From NCBI GenBank assembly GCA_019429405.1, contig JAHYIZ010000002.1:62001-126000 (forward strand): 64,000 nt of DNA, in the 5' to 3' direction. Below are positions 1 through 8,664 of the stretch, in pieces. The translations under genes and the position numbers were made by a program. Numbering within the stretch: the first letter of the stretch is position 1; every line of letters starts with the position of its first letter. Source of the stretch: Paracoccaceae bacterium (GTDB taxonomy: Bacteria > Pseudomonadota > Alphaproteobacteria > Rhodobacterales > Rhodobacteraceae). A model generated the notes under the pieces. That model did not search any database. It was not told where the DNA came from and saw only the letters and a list, made by a program, of their open reading frames with translations.

Positions 1-2
1 TG

Positions 3-287
3 AACCCCGGTCTGGCGGGGCAGGAGCTGCTGGGCGAACATGTCTGGGCCGATCTGGCCTCGGTGCCGGCGGTGCTGGGGGTGGATATGGTTGATATCTT
101 CCGCCGCTCGGACGCAGTGCCCGAGGTGGTGGCCGAGGCGCTGGCGCATCAGCCCGCGCTGCGCACGGTCTGGATGCAGTTGGGTGTTGAAAACGAGGCG
201 GCCGCGGCCGCAGCCAGGGCGCGCGGCGTGGCGGTGGTGCAAAACCGTTGCCCGGCGATCGAGTGGCCCCGCCTGATGGCGGGGTAA
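3..287 (+). CDS. CoA-binding domain protein, C-terminal part (gene starts before the window)
   Basis: The reading frame is open from the window edge to a TAA and gives the last 94 residues of a small Rossmann-fold protein. The visible part begins NPGLAGQELLGE and ends with VQNRCPAIEWPRL, both typical of the CoA_binding_2 (YccU-like) family of about 140 residues. Proteins of this family bind CoA or a nucleotide in isolation; their physiological role is unsettled, so no pathway is assigned. The missing N-terminus should carry the glycine-rich loop. A bidirectional terminator hairpin follows directly, separating it from the convergent amine-catabolism operon. Confidence 0.8.
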   Translation, partial: NPGLAGQELLGEHVWADLASVPAVLGVDMVDIFRRSDAVPEVVAEALAHQPALRTVWMQLGVENEAAAAAARARGVAVVQNRCPAIEWPRLMAG

Positions 288-289
288 AG

Positions 290-331
290 AAAAGGGGGGC
301 CGTCTGCCCCCCTCTTGGCGCAGGGCGCCAA
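290..331. terminator. Bidirectional intrinsic terminator plus second hairpin between convergent genes
   Basis: A perfect GGGGGGC/GCCCCCC stem (294-300 with 306-312, 5-nt loop) is flanked by AAAA on the left and TCTT on the right, so it can end transcription from both sides; the T-run is better for the minus strand. A second perfect stem, TTGGCGC/GCGCCAA (315-321 with 325-331), follows directly. It lies between the plus-strand CoA-binding gene and the end of the minus-strand amine operon. Confidence 0.7.
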
Positions 332-373
332 TTCACCCCCCGAGGGTATTTGCGCGATGGAGAATGGGGGCGG

Positions 374-1675
374 TCAGAGGCCCAGCCGGTCGCGCAGCGA
401 ATACCATGTCATCGCCGCGACAAGCAGCGGCCAGCGCAACGTGGTGCCGCCGGGAAAGCGCGGTTGCGGCAGGCCGGCCATGAGGTCGAACCCCGCCGCC
501 TCGCCCGCGACCGCTTCGGCGAGCATGCGCCCGGCAAGCGTGGCCATGGCAACGCCGTGGCCGGAATAGCCCGAGGCCGAAAGCACGCCCGGTGCGGGGC
601 GTGCGAAATGCGGCAGCCGGTTCATGGTGATTGCCAGCGTGCCGCCCCAGGCATGGGTGATCGCCACATCGGCAAGCGAGGGGTAGATTTGCAGCATCGG
701 CTTGCGCACGGTCTTGACCAGATCGGGAAAGCGGTAGCCATAGCTTTCGCCACCGCCAAAGATCAGCCGCTGGTCGGGCGACAGGTGCCAGTAATTGACG
801 ACAAAGCGGCTGTCGGCCACTGCCACATTGCGCCGCAGCACTTCGGCTGCGCGCGCGCCCAGCGGTTCTGTCGCCACCACGAAATTGTTGATCGGCATGA
901 CATGGCGCGCCACTTGCGGTGCGAGATCGCCCAGATAGCCGTTGCAGGCGAGGATCAGATGGTCGGCCACAACCTCGCCCGCCGCCGTTTGCACACGCGG
1001 GCGCGGGCCGGGGGTGATGGCGGTCACCTCGCTGTGTTCAAAGATTTCGGCCCCGGCGGCGATGGCGGCGCGGGCGAGGCCAAGCGCGAAGTGCAGCGGG
1101 TGCAGGTGGCCCGCGCCCATGTCGAGATCGCCGCCGCAATAGGCCGGCGCCGGCAGGATTTCGGCCAATCCGTCGCGGTCAAGCGGGGTGATCTGGTCAT
1201 AGCCGTACTCGTGCGCCAGCTTTTCGGCATTGGCGCGGGCATGCGCCACCTCGCGCGGGCTGCGGCAGGCGTGGACGATGCCGGGGGCGTAATCGCAAGC
1301 GATAGCGTGGCGCGCGATCAGGGCTTGCACCAGCGCCTTGGCGTCTTGCCCGACATCCCAGAGCCTGCGCGCCATGTCGCGGCCAAGCATCCGTTCCAGC
1401 TCGCCCTGTTCCAGCCGTTGGCCTGAGCCCACTTGCCCGCCGTTGCGCCCCGAGGCGCCGAAACCGGCGCGATGCGCCTCTAGCACCACTACTTTCAGGC
1501 CGCGTTCGGCCAGATGCAGCGCTGCCGAAAGCCCGGTGTACCCGGCGCCGACAATGCAGACATCGGCGCTGATGCGCCCGGCGAGCGCGGGGCGGGGCGC
1601 AAGCGGCGTGGCGGTGGCGGCATACCAGCTGGGCGGATGCGCGCCGGGGCGATCATTTGCGTGCAGAAGGTTCAT
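374..1675 (-). CDS. FAD-dependent amine/amino-acid oxidoreductase (DAO family, PuuB-like)
   Basis: This 433-residue flavoprotein belongs to the DAO/glycine oxidase family. The FAD-binding Rossmann motif GAGYTG is at residues 43-48, followed by the GASGRNGGQ segment usual in gamma-glutamylputrescine oxidases and related deaminating oxidases. The length matches that family (about 430). It is the last gene of the operon and its start overlaps the stop of the upstream glutamine-synthetase-like gene by ATGA, which implies translational coupling. From context it probably oxidises the gamma-glutamylated amine made by the neighbouring ligases. The exact substrate cannot be read from sequence; other amines or N-methyl amino acids are possible. 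Confidence 0.8.
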   Translation of the reverse strand: MNLLHANDRPGAHPPSWYAATATPLAPRPALAGRISADVCIVGAGYTGLSAALHLAERGLKVVVLEAHRAGFGASGRNGGQVGSGQRLEQGELERMLGRDMARRLWDVGQDAKALVQALIARHAIACDYAPGIVHACRSPREVAHARANAEKLAHEYGYDQITPLDRDGLAEILPAPAYCGGDLDMGAGHLHPLHFALGLARAAIAAGAEIFEHSEVTAITPGPRPRVQTAAGEVVADHLILACNGYLGDLAPQVARHVMPINNFVVATEPLGARAAEVLRRNVAVADSRFVVNYWHLSPDQRLIFGGGESYGYRFPDLVKTVRKPMLQIYPSLADVAITHAWGGTLAITMNRLPHFARPAPGVLSASGYSGHGVAMATLAGRMLAEAVAGEAAGFDLMAGLPQPRFPGGTTLRWPLLVAAMTWYSLRDRLGL

Positions 1676-3027
1676 ACGTTCATCAACAGATGTTCACGCT
1701 CCCACGGGCTGATAACCTGAAGGAACTCTTTGTATTCATTTCGTTTTACAGATTCATAGACATCGATGAATTCGGTGCCCATGACATCGCGCATCGGTTG
1801 GCTCTCGGACATGAGGTCGAGCGCGTCGCCAAGGTTGAAGGGGAAATCCTCTTGCGCGATATAGGCATCGCCCACCCATTCAGGGCGCGGCATCTGCTGT
1901 TCTTTCAACCCGAGGAAACCGCAGGCGAGGCTGGCGGCGAGCCCGAGGTAGGGGTTGCAATCCATCCCTGCCAGACGGTTTTCGAGGCGGCGCGACTCGG
2001 CCCCCGAAATCGGCACGCGCAAACCGGTGGTGCGGTTGTCGCGCCCCCATTCAAGGTTGATCGGTGCGGCGAAATCGGGAACGTAGCGGCGGAAGCTGTT
2101 CACATAGGGCGCCAGCAGCGCGATGGCGGCGGGCAGGTGGCGCTGCATGCCGCCGATGAAATGGTGGAAGGCGATGGTTTCGCGGCCTTCGTCATCGGAA
2201 AAGATGTTCTTGCCGGTCTTGATATCGACCACCGACTGGTGGATGTGCATCGCGCTGCCCGGCTCGCCCTCGATCGGCTTGGCCATAAAGGTGGCAAAAC
2301 AATCGTGCCTGAGCGCCGCCTCGCGGATCAGCCGCTTGAAGTAGAAGATCTGGTCGGCAAGCTCGATCGGGTCGCCATGGGCGAGGTTGATCTCCACCTG
2401 CGCCGCGCCGCCCTCTTGCAAGATACCATCAATTTCAAAGCCTTGTGCCTCGGCAAAGTCGTAGATGTCGTCGATGACCTTGCCGTATTCATCGACCGCG
2501 CTCAGCGAATAGGCCTGCTTGGCCGCCGCGCGCCGCCCCGAGCGCCCCATCGGCGGGATCACCGGCATGTTCGGGTCGGTGTTGCGCGCGACGAGGAAAA
2601 ACTCCATCTCGGGCGCCACCACCGGGCGCCAGCCCTCGGCCTTGAAGAGCGCCACGATCCGCTTGAGCACGTTGCGCGGCGCGATCGGCACCGGGACGCC
2701 GTTCTGGTCAAGCACGTCGTGGATCACCTGCAAGGTCACATCTGCGGTCCATGGCGCGGCGGTAGCGGTGGAAAAGTCGGGCACCAGAACCATGTCGGGT
2801 TCGGTGAAAGACCCGGTCGGGTTATCAGCCCACTCGCCGGTGATGGTCTGCAAAAAGATCGAGTTCGGCAGATAGAAATGCTTTTGATGCGCGAATTTCG
2901 AGGCGGGCATCGCCTTGCCGCGCGCAACCCCGGCAATGTCGGGCACGATGCATTCCACCTCATCGGGGCGGCGGTCGCCGATGTAGTCGCGGGCGGCTTG
3001 CGGAAGCTTGTCCATCCAGTCGGACAT
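1672..3027 (-). CDS. Glutamine synthetase family protein, probable gamma-glutamyl-amine ligase (PuuA-like), copy 1
   Basis: This 451-residue protein is a class I-type glutamine synthetase homologue. Visible landmarks are the N-terminal beta-grasp region with VARGK (residues 34-38), the metal-binding PEMEFFL at 139-145, HIHQS at 261-265 and NRTTGLRVP near 330-338. The HIHQS variant is typical of gamma-glutamylpolyamine synthetases rather than true GlnA. The expected reaction is ATP-dependent joining of glutamate to an amine. It sits 11 bases downstream of the amidotransferase and overlaps the FAD oxidoreductase start. The operon holds a second, diverged copy, so the two may act on different amines or form a mixed complex; that part is inference. 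Confidence 0.85.
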   Translation of the reverse strand: MSDWMDKLPQAARDYIGDRRPDEVECIVPDIAGVARGKAMPASKFAHQKHFYLPNSIFLQTITGEWADNPTGSFTEPDMVLVPDFSTATAAPWTADVTLQVIHDVLDQNGVPVPIAPRNVLKRIVALFKAEGWRPVVAPEMEFFLVARNTDPNMPVIPPMGRSGRRAAAKQAYSLSAVDEYGKVIDDIYDFAEAQGFEIDGILQEGGAAQVEINLAHGDPIELADQIFYFKRLIREAALRHDCFATFMAKPIEGEPGSAMHIHQSVVDIKTGKNIFSDDEGRETIAFHHFIGGMQRHLPAAIALLAPYVNSFRRYVPDFAAPINLEWGRDNRTTGLRVPISGAESRRLENRLAGMDCNPYLGLAASLACGFLGLKEQQMPRPEWVGDAYIAQEDFPFNLGDALDLMSESQPMRDVMGTEFIDVYESVKRNEYKEFLQVISPWEREHLLMNV

Positions 3028-3038
3028 GGGGTGGCCTT

Positions 3039-3728
3039 TCAGGCTCGGGTGGGTCTGGGCTGCGTGAAGAAGCGCGCGATGCGCTCGGCAATAACGGGGG
3101 CAGAGTTCGGCTGGCCGAGGCGCGCGCGCGCGGCCGCCATCAGCGGCTCGGGCACAAGGCCGGGGCCGCGGGTGCGCATCAACCCCTCGACAAAGGCATC
3201 GGAAAACTCCGGGTGTGCCTGCACCGTGAACGCGCGATCATCGTAGGCAAGAGCGGCGCAAGGGCACTGGTCACTGCGCGCGGTCACACGGGCCTCGGGC
3301 GGCAGCCGGGTGACCTGATCGCGGTGCCATGCGTTAAGGGTCAGGGTTTCGCCGTCGAAGTCATAATCCTGCGGGCCGACCACCCAGCCTTCGGGCGCGC
3401 GTTCCACCTTGCCCCCAAGCGCCTGCGCGAGGATCTGGTGACCAAAGCAGATGCCCACAATCGGCACGCCTGCGGCGTAAGCCGCGCGCAAAAAGACTTC
3501 GAGCCGGAGAATGAAGGCGTGCTCCTCATAGGCGCCGTGGCGCGATCCGGTGATCAGCCAGCCATCGCATTCCTGCACGCTTGCGGGGAAATCGTCGCCC
3601 TCGACATGGTAGCGGCGAAACCGCAGCCCGTGCCCTGCAAGCAGGGCCTCGAACATGTCGGGGTAATCGCCCGCCTCGCTCCGAAGCACGTCGGGCGATT
3701 GGCCGGTTTGCAGAATGCCGATCAGCAT
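3039..3728 (-). CDS. Type 1 glutamine amidotransferase / gamma-glutamyl hydrolase-like protein
   Basis: This 229-residue class I amidotransferase-fold protein has a complete catalytic triad: Cys94 in GICFGHQ, with His172 and Glu174 in QAHPEF. It is a stand-alone GATase domain like those annotated as GMP-synthase-like amidotransferases. Between two PuuA-like ligases it probably removes the glutamyl group from a gamma-glutamyl product, the job PuuD does in E. coli, although its nucleophile-elbow sequence is not the PuuD type. The ATG at 3728 was chosen because the residues upstream of it are encoded by an intergenic repeat and are not conserved-looking. Confidence 0.75.
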   Translation of the reverse strand: MLIGILQTGQSPDVLRSEAGDYPDMFEALLAGHGLRFRRYHVEGDDFPASVQECDGWLITGSRHGAYEEHAFILRLEVFLRAAYAAGVPIVGICFGHQILAQALGGKVERAPEGWVVGPQDYDFDGETLTLNAWHRDQVTRLPPEARVTARSDQCPCAALAYDDRAFTVQAHPEFSDAFVEGLMRTRGPGLVPEPLMAAARARLGQPNSAPVIAERIARFFTQPRPTRA

Positions 3729-3784
3729 GGAAACCCTGATGTTTGCTGGCCGCAAGCCTAGCCGCGGCGATGGGGGCGGTGCAA

Positions 3785-3912
3785 GGGGGGAAGGGCGGGG
3801 GCCAGCCCCCGCACCCCCGGGGTATTTGGACAAAGAAGACGCCAATCCATTCGCGTCGGCTTCTTTTTCGTTCAAATACCCCGCGGGGGTCCGGGGGCGC
3901 GAAGCCCCTGGC
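3785..3912. repeat. Long imperfect intergenic inverted repeat (GGGGTATTTG family)
   Basis: The left arm around 3811-3842 (CCCCCGGGGTATTTGGAC and an AAAGAAG block) pairs with a right arm around 3863-3903 (CTTCTTTTTCGTTCAAATACC and CCGCGGGGG). The element fills the gap between the second PuuA-like gene and the amidotransferase. Shorter versions occur elsewhere in the window, so it belongs to a dispersed family. In RNA it would form a long stem that could modulate expression inside the operon. Confidence 0.7.
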
Positions 3913-3917
3913 CTTCG

Positions 3918-5249
3918 TCAGACCGTTTCGAGGTAAAGCTCGGATTGCTCCTGATCCGAAAGTTCAGCCATGTAGTGGATCTCTTGTCGCTTCGTCATCA
4001 GGTAGTTCTCGATCAGCTCGGGGTGGAAGATCCGCTTGATCTCGGCGCAGGAGGCAAAGGCTTCGATCGCCGCTTCCCAGTTTTCCGGCAGTTGCGGCAG
4101 ATGTTTTTCGTAGGCGTTGCCGATGATCGGGGCAGGCGGGGTCAGGCGGTCCTCGATGCCGTTCAGAGCAGCCCCCAGCACGGCGGCAATCATCAGATAG
4201 GGGTTCACGTCGCCGCCTGCCACGCGATGCTCGATGCGCCGCGCGGCAGGGCGCGAGGCGGGAATGCGCAGTGCGGCGGTGCGGTTTTCAAAGGCCCAGC
4301 CGATGCCGGTGGGGGCATGTTCATTGGGCACGAGGCGGTCATAGCTGTTTTCGTGCGGCGCAAAGATCAGCGTCGAGCCGGGCATTGCCGCCACCAGCCC
4401 TGCGATTGCCTGGCGCATTTCTTCCGACCCTTCGGGGGTGCCATCGTTGAAGATGTTGCGCCCTTGGGCATCGAGCACTGAAAAGTGCATGTGCATGCCG
4501 TTGCCCGACCACATGTCATAGGGCTTGGCCATGAACGAGGCGGCAAAGCCGTGCCGTCGCGCCAGCCCCTTGACCAGCATCTTGAACAGCCAGGTATCGT
4601 CGGCCGCCTTCAGCGCATCGCCCTGATGCACGAGGTTGATTTCAAACTGCCCCGGACCTGCCTCTGAAATTGCGGTATCGGCGGGAATGTCCATCTCTTC
4701 GCAGGCATCGTAAAGCGCCGTAAAAAACGTGTCGAACGCGTCGAGCGCGCGCAAGGAGAGGATCTCGCCCCCGGTGCGCCGCTTGCCCGAGCGTGGCGAG
4801 GGCGGCACGCGCAGCTTGGTGCCAGAATCGTCGATCAGGAAGAACTCAAGCTCGGTCGCCACCACCGGCGTGAGGCCCGCTTCGCTATAGCGGTGCACCA
4901 CCGAGGCCAACGCCTGGCGCGGGTCACCCGCGTAGGCGCGCCCGTCCATGTGGAACATCCAGATCGGCAACAGCGCGGTGGGCGCATCGAGCCACGGCAT
5001 CGGCACGAAGCCGCGCTCGGTCGGCATCAGGACGCCATCGACATCGCCGGTTTCGAACACCAGCGGGCTGTCTTCGATGTCTTCGCCCCAGATGTCGAGG
5101 TTCATCACCGAAAACGGAAAGCGGGTGCCGTCGGTGAACACTTTGCTTGCAAAACGGGCGGGGATGCGTTTTCCCCGCGCGACCCCGTTCAGGTCCGCCG
5201 CCGCCACGCGGATCGTGCGCACCTCGGGGTGCTCTCTCAGCCAGTCCAT
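3918..5249 (-). CDS. Glutamine synthetase family protein, probable gamma-glutamyl-amine ligase (PuuA-like), copy 2
   Basis: A second glutamine-synthetase homologue of 443 residues, clearly diverged from the copy at 1672-3027. It has VARGKRIP near 23-30, the metal-site ELEFF at 133-137, GMHMHFS at 251-257 and an NRTAALRIP nucleotide/glutamate-binding segment. This set fits gamma-glutamylputrescine synthetase-like enzymes (family length about 450). The gene starts only four bases after the stop of the permease gene, so it is cotranscribed with the ABC importer. That links uptake directly to gamma-glutamylation of the imported compound. Which copy is the main ligase cannot be decided from sequence. 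Confidence 0.85.
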   Translation of the reverse strand: MDWLREHPEVRTIRVAAADLNGVARGKRIPARFASKVFTDGTRFPFSVMNLDIWGEDIEDSPLVFETGDVDGVLMPTERGFVPMPWLDAPTALLPIWMFHMDGRAYAGDPRQALASVVHRYSEAGLTPVVATELEFFLIDDSGTKLRVPPSPRSGKRRTGGEILSLRALDAFDTFFTALYDACEEMDIPADTAISEAGPGQFEINLVHQGDALKAADDTWLFKMLVKGLARRHGFAASFMAKPYDMWSGNGMHMHFSVLDAQGRNIFNDGTPEGSEEMRQAIAGLVAAMPGSTLIFAPHENSYDRLVPNEHAPTGIGWAFENRTAALRIPASRPAARRIEHRVAGGDVNPYLMIAAVLGAALNGIEDRLTPPAPIIGNAYEKHLPQLPENWEAAIEAFASCAEIKRIFHPELIENYLMTKRQEIHYMAELSDQEQSELYLETV

Positions 5250-5253
5250 ATCT

Positions 5254-6078
5254 TCACCTGATGATCTGCGGCCTGATCCTCAGGCGGGGGCGGGCCCCCG
5301 GCAGATGACGGTTCAGGCGGCGGTTGACCCAGCCGAACAGCGCAATCAGCGCCAGCGTCAGAAGCACGAAATAGAACGCCGTGATCGGGTAGGGCACGAA
5401 GGGGTTGAAGGTCTTGTCGGCAAAAAACTTGGCATAGTAAAGCGCGTCGCCCTTTTGCTGAAACGACGGAAAGCCCGAAAAGAACACCAGCGTGGTGGCG
5501 TGAAACAGAAATATCGCCTCGTTGGTGTAACTGGGCCACGCCAGCCGCAGCATGGTGGGCCAGAGCACGCGGCGAAAGCGCGTCCAGCCGGTCATGCCAT
5601 AGGCATCGGCCGCCTCGATATCGCCCTTGGGCACCGCCATCAGCGCGCCGTAGAAGATTTCGGCACTATAGGCGGCGGTGTTGAGAAAGAGCACGATCAG
5701 CGCGCCGGCCCAGGCCTTGGTCAACCATGAGGTGGCAACGGTCAGCCCGAAAATGTCGATGCCCGCGCGTGGCAGCATCACCAGCGCCTCGTAGGCGAGG
5801 AAAAACTGGATGAAGAGCGGCGAGCCGCGGAACGCGAAGATGAACCATTCCGCGGGCTTGCGCAGCCAGCGCGTGCGTGATGCCTTGGCCAGCGCGAGGC
5901 CGGTTGCCGCGAAAAAGCCGAACGTCAGCGCCAGCACCGCGAAATAGACATTCCAGATCAGCCCGGAACCGATCAGCGTGAACTGATGGCAGAGCGTGAA
6001 CTCGCTGCGCGGCAGCAGTTGCGCGCCGATGCCGACCGCGCGCAGCCCGTAGTCGAGAATGATCTGGCCGCAGCTCAT
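5254..6078 (-). CDS. ABC transporter permease, polar amino acid type (HisM-like)
   Basis: This 274-residue inner-membrane permease of the HisM/GlnP family has several hydrophobic segments. The EAA cytoplasmic loop reads GDIEAADAYGMTGWTRFRRVLWP, here given only as a landmark (around residue 165). The ATG at 6078 (MSCGQIILDYG) overlaps the stop of the preceding permease by ATGA, and upstream in-frame codons translate to arginine/alanine-rich non-membrane sequence, so the long form is rejected. With the partner permease it should form the heterodimeric channel of the importer. The family imports polar amino acids, opines or similar cations. Confidence 0.88.
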   Translation of the reverse strand: MSCGQIILDYGLRAVGIGAQLLPRSEFTLCHQFTLIGSGLIWNVYFAVLALTFGFFAATGLALAKASRTRWLRKPAEWFIFAFRGSPLFIQFFLAYEALVMLPRAGIDIFGLTVATSWLTKAWAGALIVLFLNTAAYSAEIFYGALMAVPKGDIEAADAYGMTGWTRFRRVLWPTMLRLAWPSYTNEAIFLFHATTLVFFSGFPSFQQKGDALYYAKFFADKTFNPFVPYPITAFYFVLLTLALIALFGWVNRRLNRHLPGARPRLRIRPQIIR

Positions 6079-6956
6079 GCCCCCGCCTTCCGCATCGCTT
6101 CGCCCGCCATCGTCGCCTGCCCGCGCGTCAGCCGCGTGGTGACGCGGCGCAGCACCACCTCGGAAACTTTGGTCATCAGAAGGTAGAACACCAGCAGCAC
6201 GAGAAAATACCACAGCCGCCAGTCGGGGTGCGGGAAATCGTAGATCTGCGATTTGCGCGCCCCCAGCTCGCGCGCCCAATAGACGATGTCGGCAACGCCA
6301 AGCAGGAACAACAGCGGCGTCGCCTTGATCAGGATCATCCAGAGGTTTGACAGGCCGGGCAGCGCATAGACCCACATTTGCGGAATGAGGATGCGGCGGC
6401 TGACCTGACGGCGGCTCATGCCGTAGGCCTCGGCGGTTTCAAGCTGCGGCTGCGGCACCGCCTGCATCGCGCCATAAAGCACGTTGGCGGCAAAGGCGCC
6501 GAACACCACCGAAAACGCGATGATCGCCAGCACAAAGCCATAAAACTCGTGCACCGCTTGCGGGCTGGATGATAACGGCAGCTTGGCGGCGGCGCATACG
6601 ACGAAGTCGGCGCCCTGGCGCACCGGCGCGGTCCATTCCGGGCAGAGCGTCTTGTGCCGGATCCATTCCAGCCCTTGATCGAGTGCCACCGGCACGAAGA
6701 GAAAAAACACGATATCGGGCACACCGCGCACCATTGCGGTATAGCCCTTGCCGACCCAGCGCAGCGGCGCCACATGCGAGCGCGCGGCCAATGCCCCGCC
6801 AAAGCCGAAGGCCAGCGCGATCGGCGCGGTGATGGCAATCAGCGTCAGCACGGTCAGGAAAGACTGATAGAACAGCAACTGCTTGCCTGTTGTCAGGTAG
6901 CACAGGAGCCAGTTCAGGCCCTCCAGGGTCTTGGGGTCAGCGCAATTTGCGAACAT
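6075..6956 (-). CDS. ABC transporter permease, polar amino acid type (HisQ-like)
   Basis: The other permease subunit, 293 residues. A hydrophobic N-terminal part is followed by a longer periplasmic insertion holding several cysteines (CPEW and VVCAAAK region), then the EAA loop with ETAEAYGMSRRQ and further membrane segments. The insertion makes it longer than typical HisQ (about 230) and like the AotQ/OccQ-type subunits. The gene follows the binding-protein gene after 50 bases and is translationally coupled to the next permease. Function is import of a polar amino acid or amine across the inner membrane. Confidence 0.86.
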   Translation of the reverse strand: MFANCADPKTLEGLNWLLCYLTTGKQLLFYQSFLTVLTLIAITAPIALAFGFGGALAARSHVAPLRWVGKGYTAMVRGVPDIVFFLFVPVALDQGLEWIRHKTLCPEWTAPVRQGADFVVCAAAKLPLSSSPQAVHEFYGFVLAIIAFSVVFGAFAANVLYGAMQAVPQPQLETAEAYGMSRRQVSRRILIPQMWVYALPGLSNLWMILIKATPLLFLLGVADIVYWARELGARKSQIYDFPHPDWRLWYFLVLLVFYLLMTKVSEVVLRRVTTRLTRGQATMAGEAMRKAGA

Positions 6957-7006
6957 GGCGATATGCGCGGCAGGTCAGGGGCTGGCCCCGACCTGCCGCA
7001 GCTGGA

Positions 7007-7726
7007 TCAGAACAGCACGGCTTCGTCACCGAACCATTTGGTGATCAGCGCGTTGATCGTGCCGTCGGCCTTGAGCGTGGTAATCACGGCATCGAATTTG
7101 CCGCGCAGTTCGGTATCGGTCTTGCGCAGCGCCATGCCGACGCCGCCGCCCAGTTCCACCTCTTCGCCCGCCCAGACGAATTCGCCCATCGATTCCGCAA
7201 CAAAGGGCAGGAGTGCGTCTTTGTCGGCAAACACCGCATCGGCCTCGCCATTCTTCACGGCGGCGACAGTGTCATCAAGCGTGGCGAATTCGATCAGCGT
7301 GGCGCCCGATTGCGCGATGTAGTCGGCCTGAATGGTGCCGACCTGCGCCGAAACGCGGCCACCGGTGTTCGCGTCGGCCTTGAGCGCGACATAGGCGGAC
7401 GCCGCTGGCGGGATATAGTTTTGCGTGAAATCAACTACTTCGCCGCGCTCGGGCGTGATGCTCATGCCCGCAATGATGGTATCGTAGTTGCCCGACAAGA
7501 GGTTGGGGACGATGCTGTCCCAGTCGGTCGTGACCCATTCGCAGGTCAGGCCCGCCATTTCGCACATCAGATCGCCCAGCTCGCGCTCGTAGCCGTCAAC
7601 TTCGCCCTTGTCGTTGATGAAGTTGAAGGGCGGGTAAGCGCCTTCGGTGCCCATGCGCACGGTCTGGGCGCTGGCCATGCCCGCGCTCAGCGCGAGGGCG
7701 GCGGTCATCAGGATCAGTTTTTTCAT
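7007..7726 (-). CDS. Periplasmic substrate-binding protein of the ABC importer (family 3)
   Basis: This 239-residue family-3 solute-binding protein begins with a clear Sec signal peptide (MKKLILMTAALALSAGMASA, cleavage near residue 20). The mature protein opens with RMGTEGAYPPFNF, the ligand-site signature of HisJ/ArtJ/GlnH proteins, and continues with SGNYDTIIAGMSITPER and GEADAVFADKD hinge-region motifs. It lies between the ATPase and permease genes. Notably it is not of the PotD/PotF family that serves most putrescine catabolic operons, so the imported compound may be a cationic amino acid or a modified amine. The ligand is unknown. Confidence 0.9.
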   Translation of the reverse strand: MKKLILMTAALALSAGMASAQTVRMGTEGAYPPFNFINDKGEVDGYERELGDLMCEMAGLTCEWVTTDWDSIVPNLLSGNYDTIIAGMSITPERGEVVDFTQNYIPPAASAYVALKADANTGGRVSAQVGTIQADYIAQSGATLIEFATLDDTVAAVKNGEADAVFADKDALLPFVAESMGEFVWAGEEVELGGGVGMALRKTDTELRGKFDAVITTLKADGTINALITKWFGDEAVLF

Positions 7727-7760
7727 GTTGCAGACTCCCTGTCAGGTGGTTTCTTAAAGA

Positions 7761-8537
7761 TTACGCGACCATCGTCGCGGAGAGGAATTGTTTCAGCCGT
7801 TCGGATCGCGGCGCGCCAAAGAGATCGGCTGGCGGGCCTTCTTCCTCGATCCGGCCTTGATGCAGAAAGATGACGTGGTTTGACACATCGGCGGCCAGCC
7901 GCATGTCGTGGGTGACCAATATCATCGTGCGGTGCTCGCCCGCCAGATCCTTGATGACCTTGACCACTTCGGCCTGCAATTCGGGGTCGAGCGCTGAAGT
8001 GGGTTCATCAAACAGCAGCGCCTTGGGTTGCATGCAAAGCGCGCGCGCAATGGCGGCGCGCTGTTGTTGGCCACCTGAAAGCTGGGCGGGCCAGTTGTCG
8101 GCCTTTTCGCCGATGCCGACCTTTTCGAGCAGCGCGCGGGCGCGCGGTTCCACCGTTTCGCGGGCCTCGCGCAGCACCGTCAGCGGCGCTTCCATGACGT
8201 TTTGCAGCACCGACATATGCGACCAGAGGTTGAACTGTTGGAACACCATCGCAAGGTTTGTGCGAAACCGGACCACCTGCGCGCGGTCGGCGGGGTGGCG
8301 GTGCAGGCTGTGGCCGCGCCACTTTACCGGCTCGCCTTCAAACAGCACATCGCCTGCCTGACTGTCTTCCAGAAGGTTGGCGCAGCGCAAAAGCGTGGAT
8401 TTGCCCGACCCGGACGACCCGATCAGGCTGACAACCTTGCCGCGCTCGGCCGTCAGTGAAACGCCCTTGAGCACCTCAAGTGCGCCATAGGCCTTGTGCA
8501 GATCACGAATTTCGATGACGGGAGGAAGGGCGGTCAC
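7761..8537 (-). CDS. ABC transporter ATP-binding protein, polar amino acid type (HisP-like)
   Basis: This 258-residue ABC ATPase has Walker A GSSGSGKST at residues 40-48, the Q-loop Gln near 100, the signature LSGGQQQR at 153-160 and the Walker B end LLFDEPTSALD around 174-184. The insertion HRHPADRAQVVRFRTNL before the Q-loop is typical of HisP and its relatives. It is the first gene of the eight-gene minus-strand operon, so the promoter should lie in 8538-8664, where I cannot identify convincing boxes. It powers the importer formed with the next three genes. Confidence 0.9.
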   Translation of the reverse strand: MTALPPVIEIRDLHKAYGALEVLKGVSLTAERGKVVSLIGSSGSGKSTLLRCANLLEDSQAGDVLFEGEPVKWRGHSLHRHPADRAQVVRFRTNLAMVFQQFNLWSHMSVLQNVMEAPLTVLREARETVEPRARALLEKVGIGEKADNWPAQLSGGQQQRAAIARALCMQPKALLFDEPTSALDPELQAEVVKVIKDLAGEHRTMILVTHDMRLAADVSNHVIFLHQGRIEEEGPPADLFGAPRSERLKQFLSATMVA

Positions 8538-8664
8538 ATTGGTCTCATGTTAGGTCATTCCGGCCATTGGGCGCGATTTTGTGGGCGATTGCAACGCCCG
8601 AGTGGCGGTTTACCCTGCGACAATGCGCAATTTGCCTGTCGCAAGACGCCGCATCCGTCTGGGC

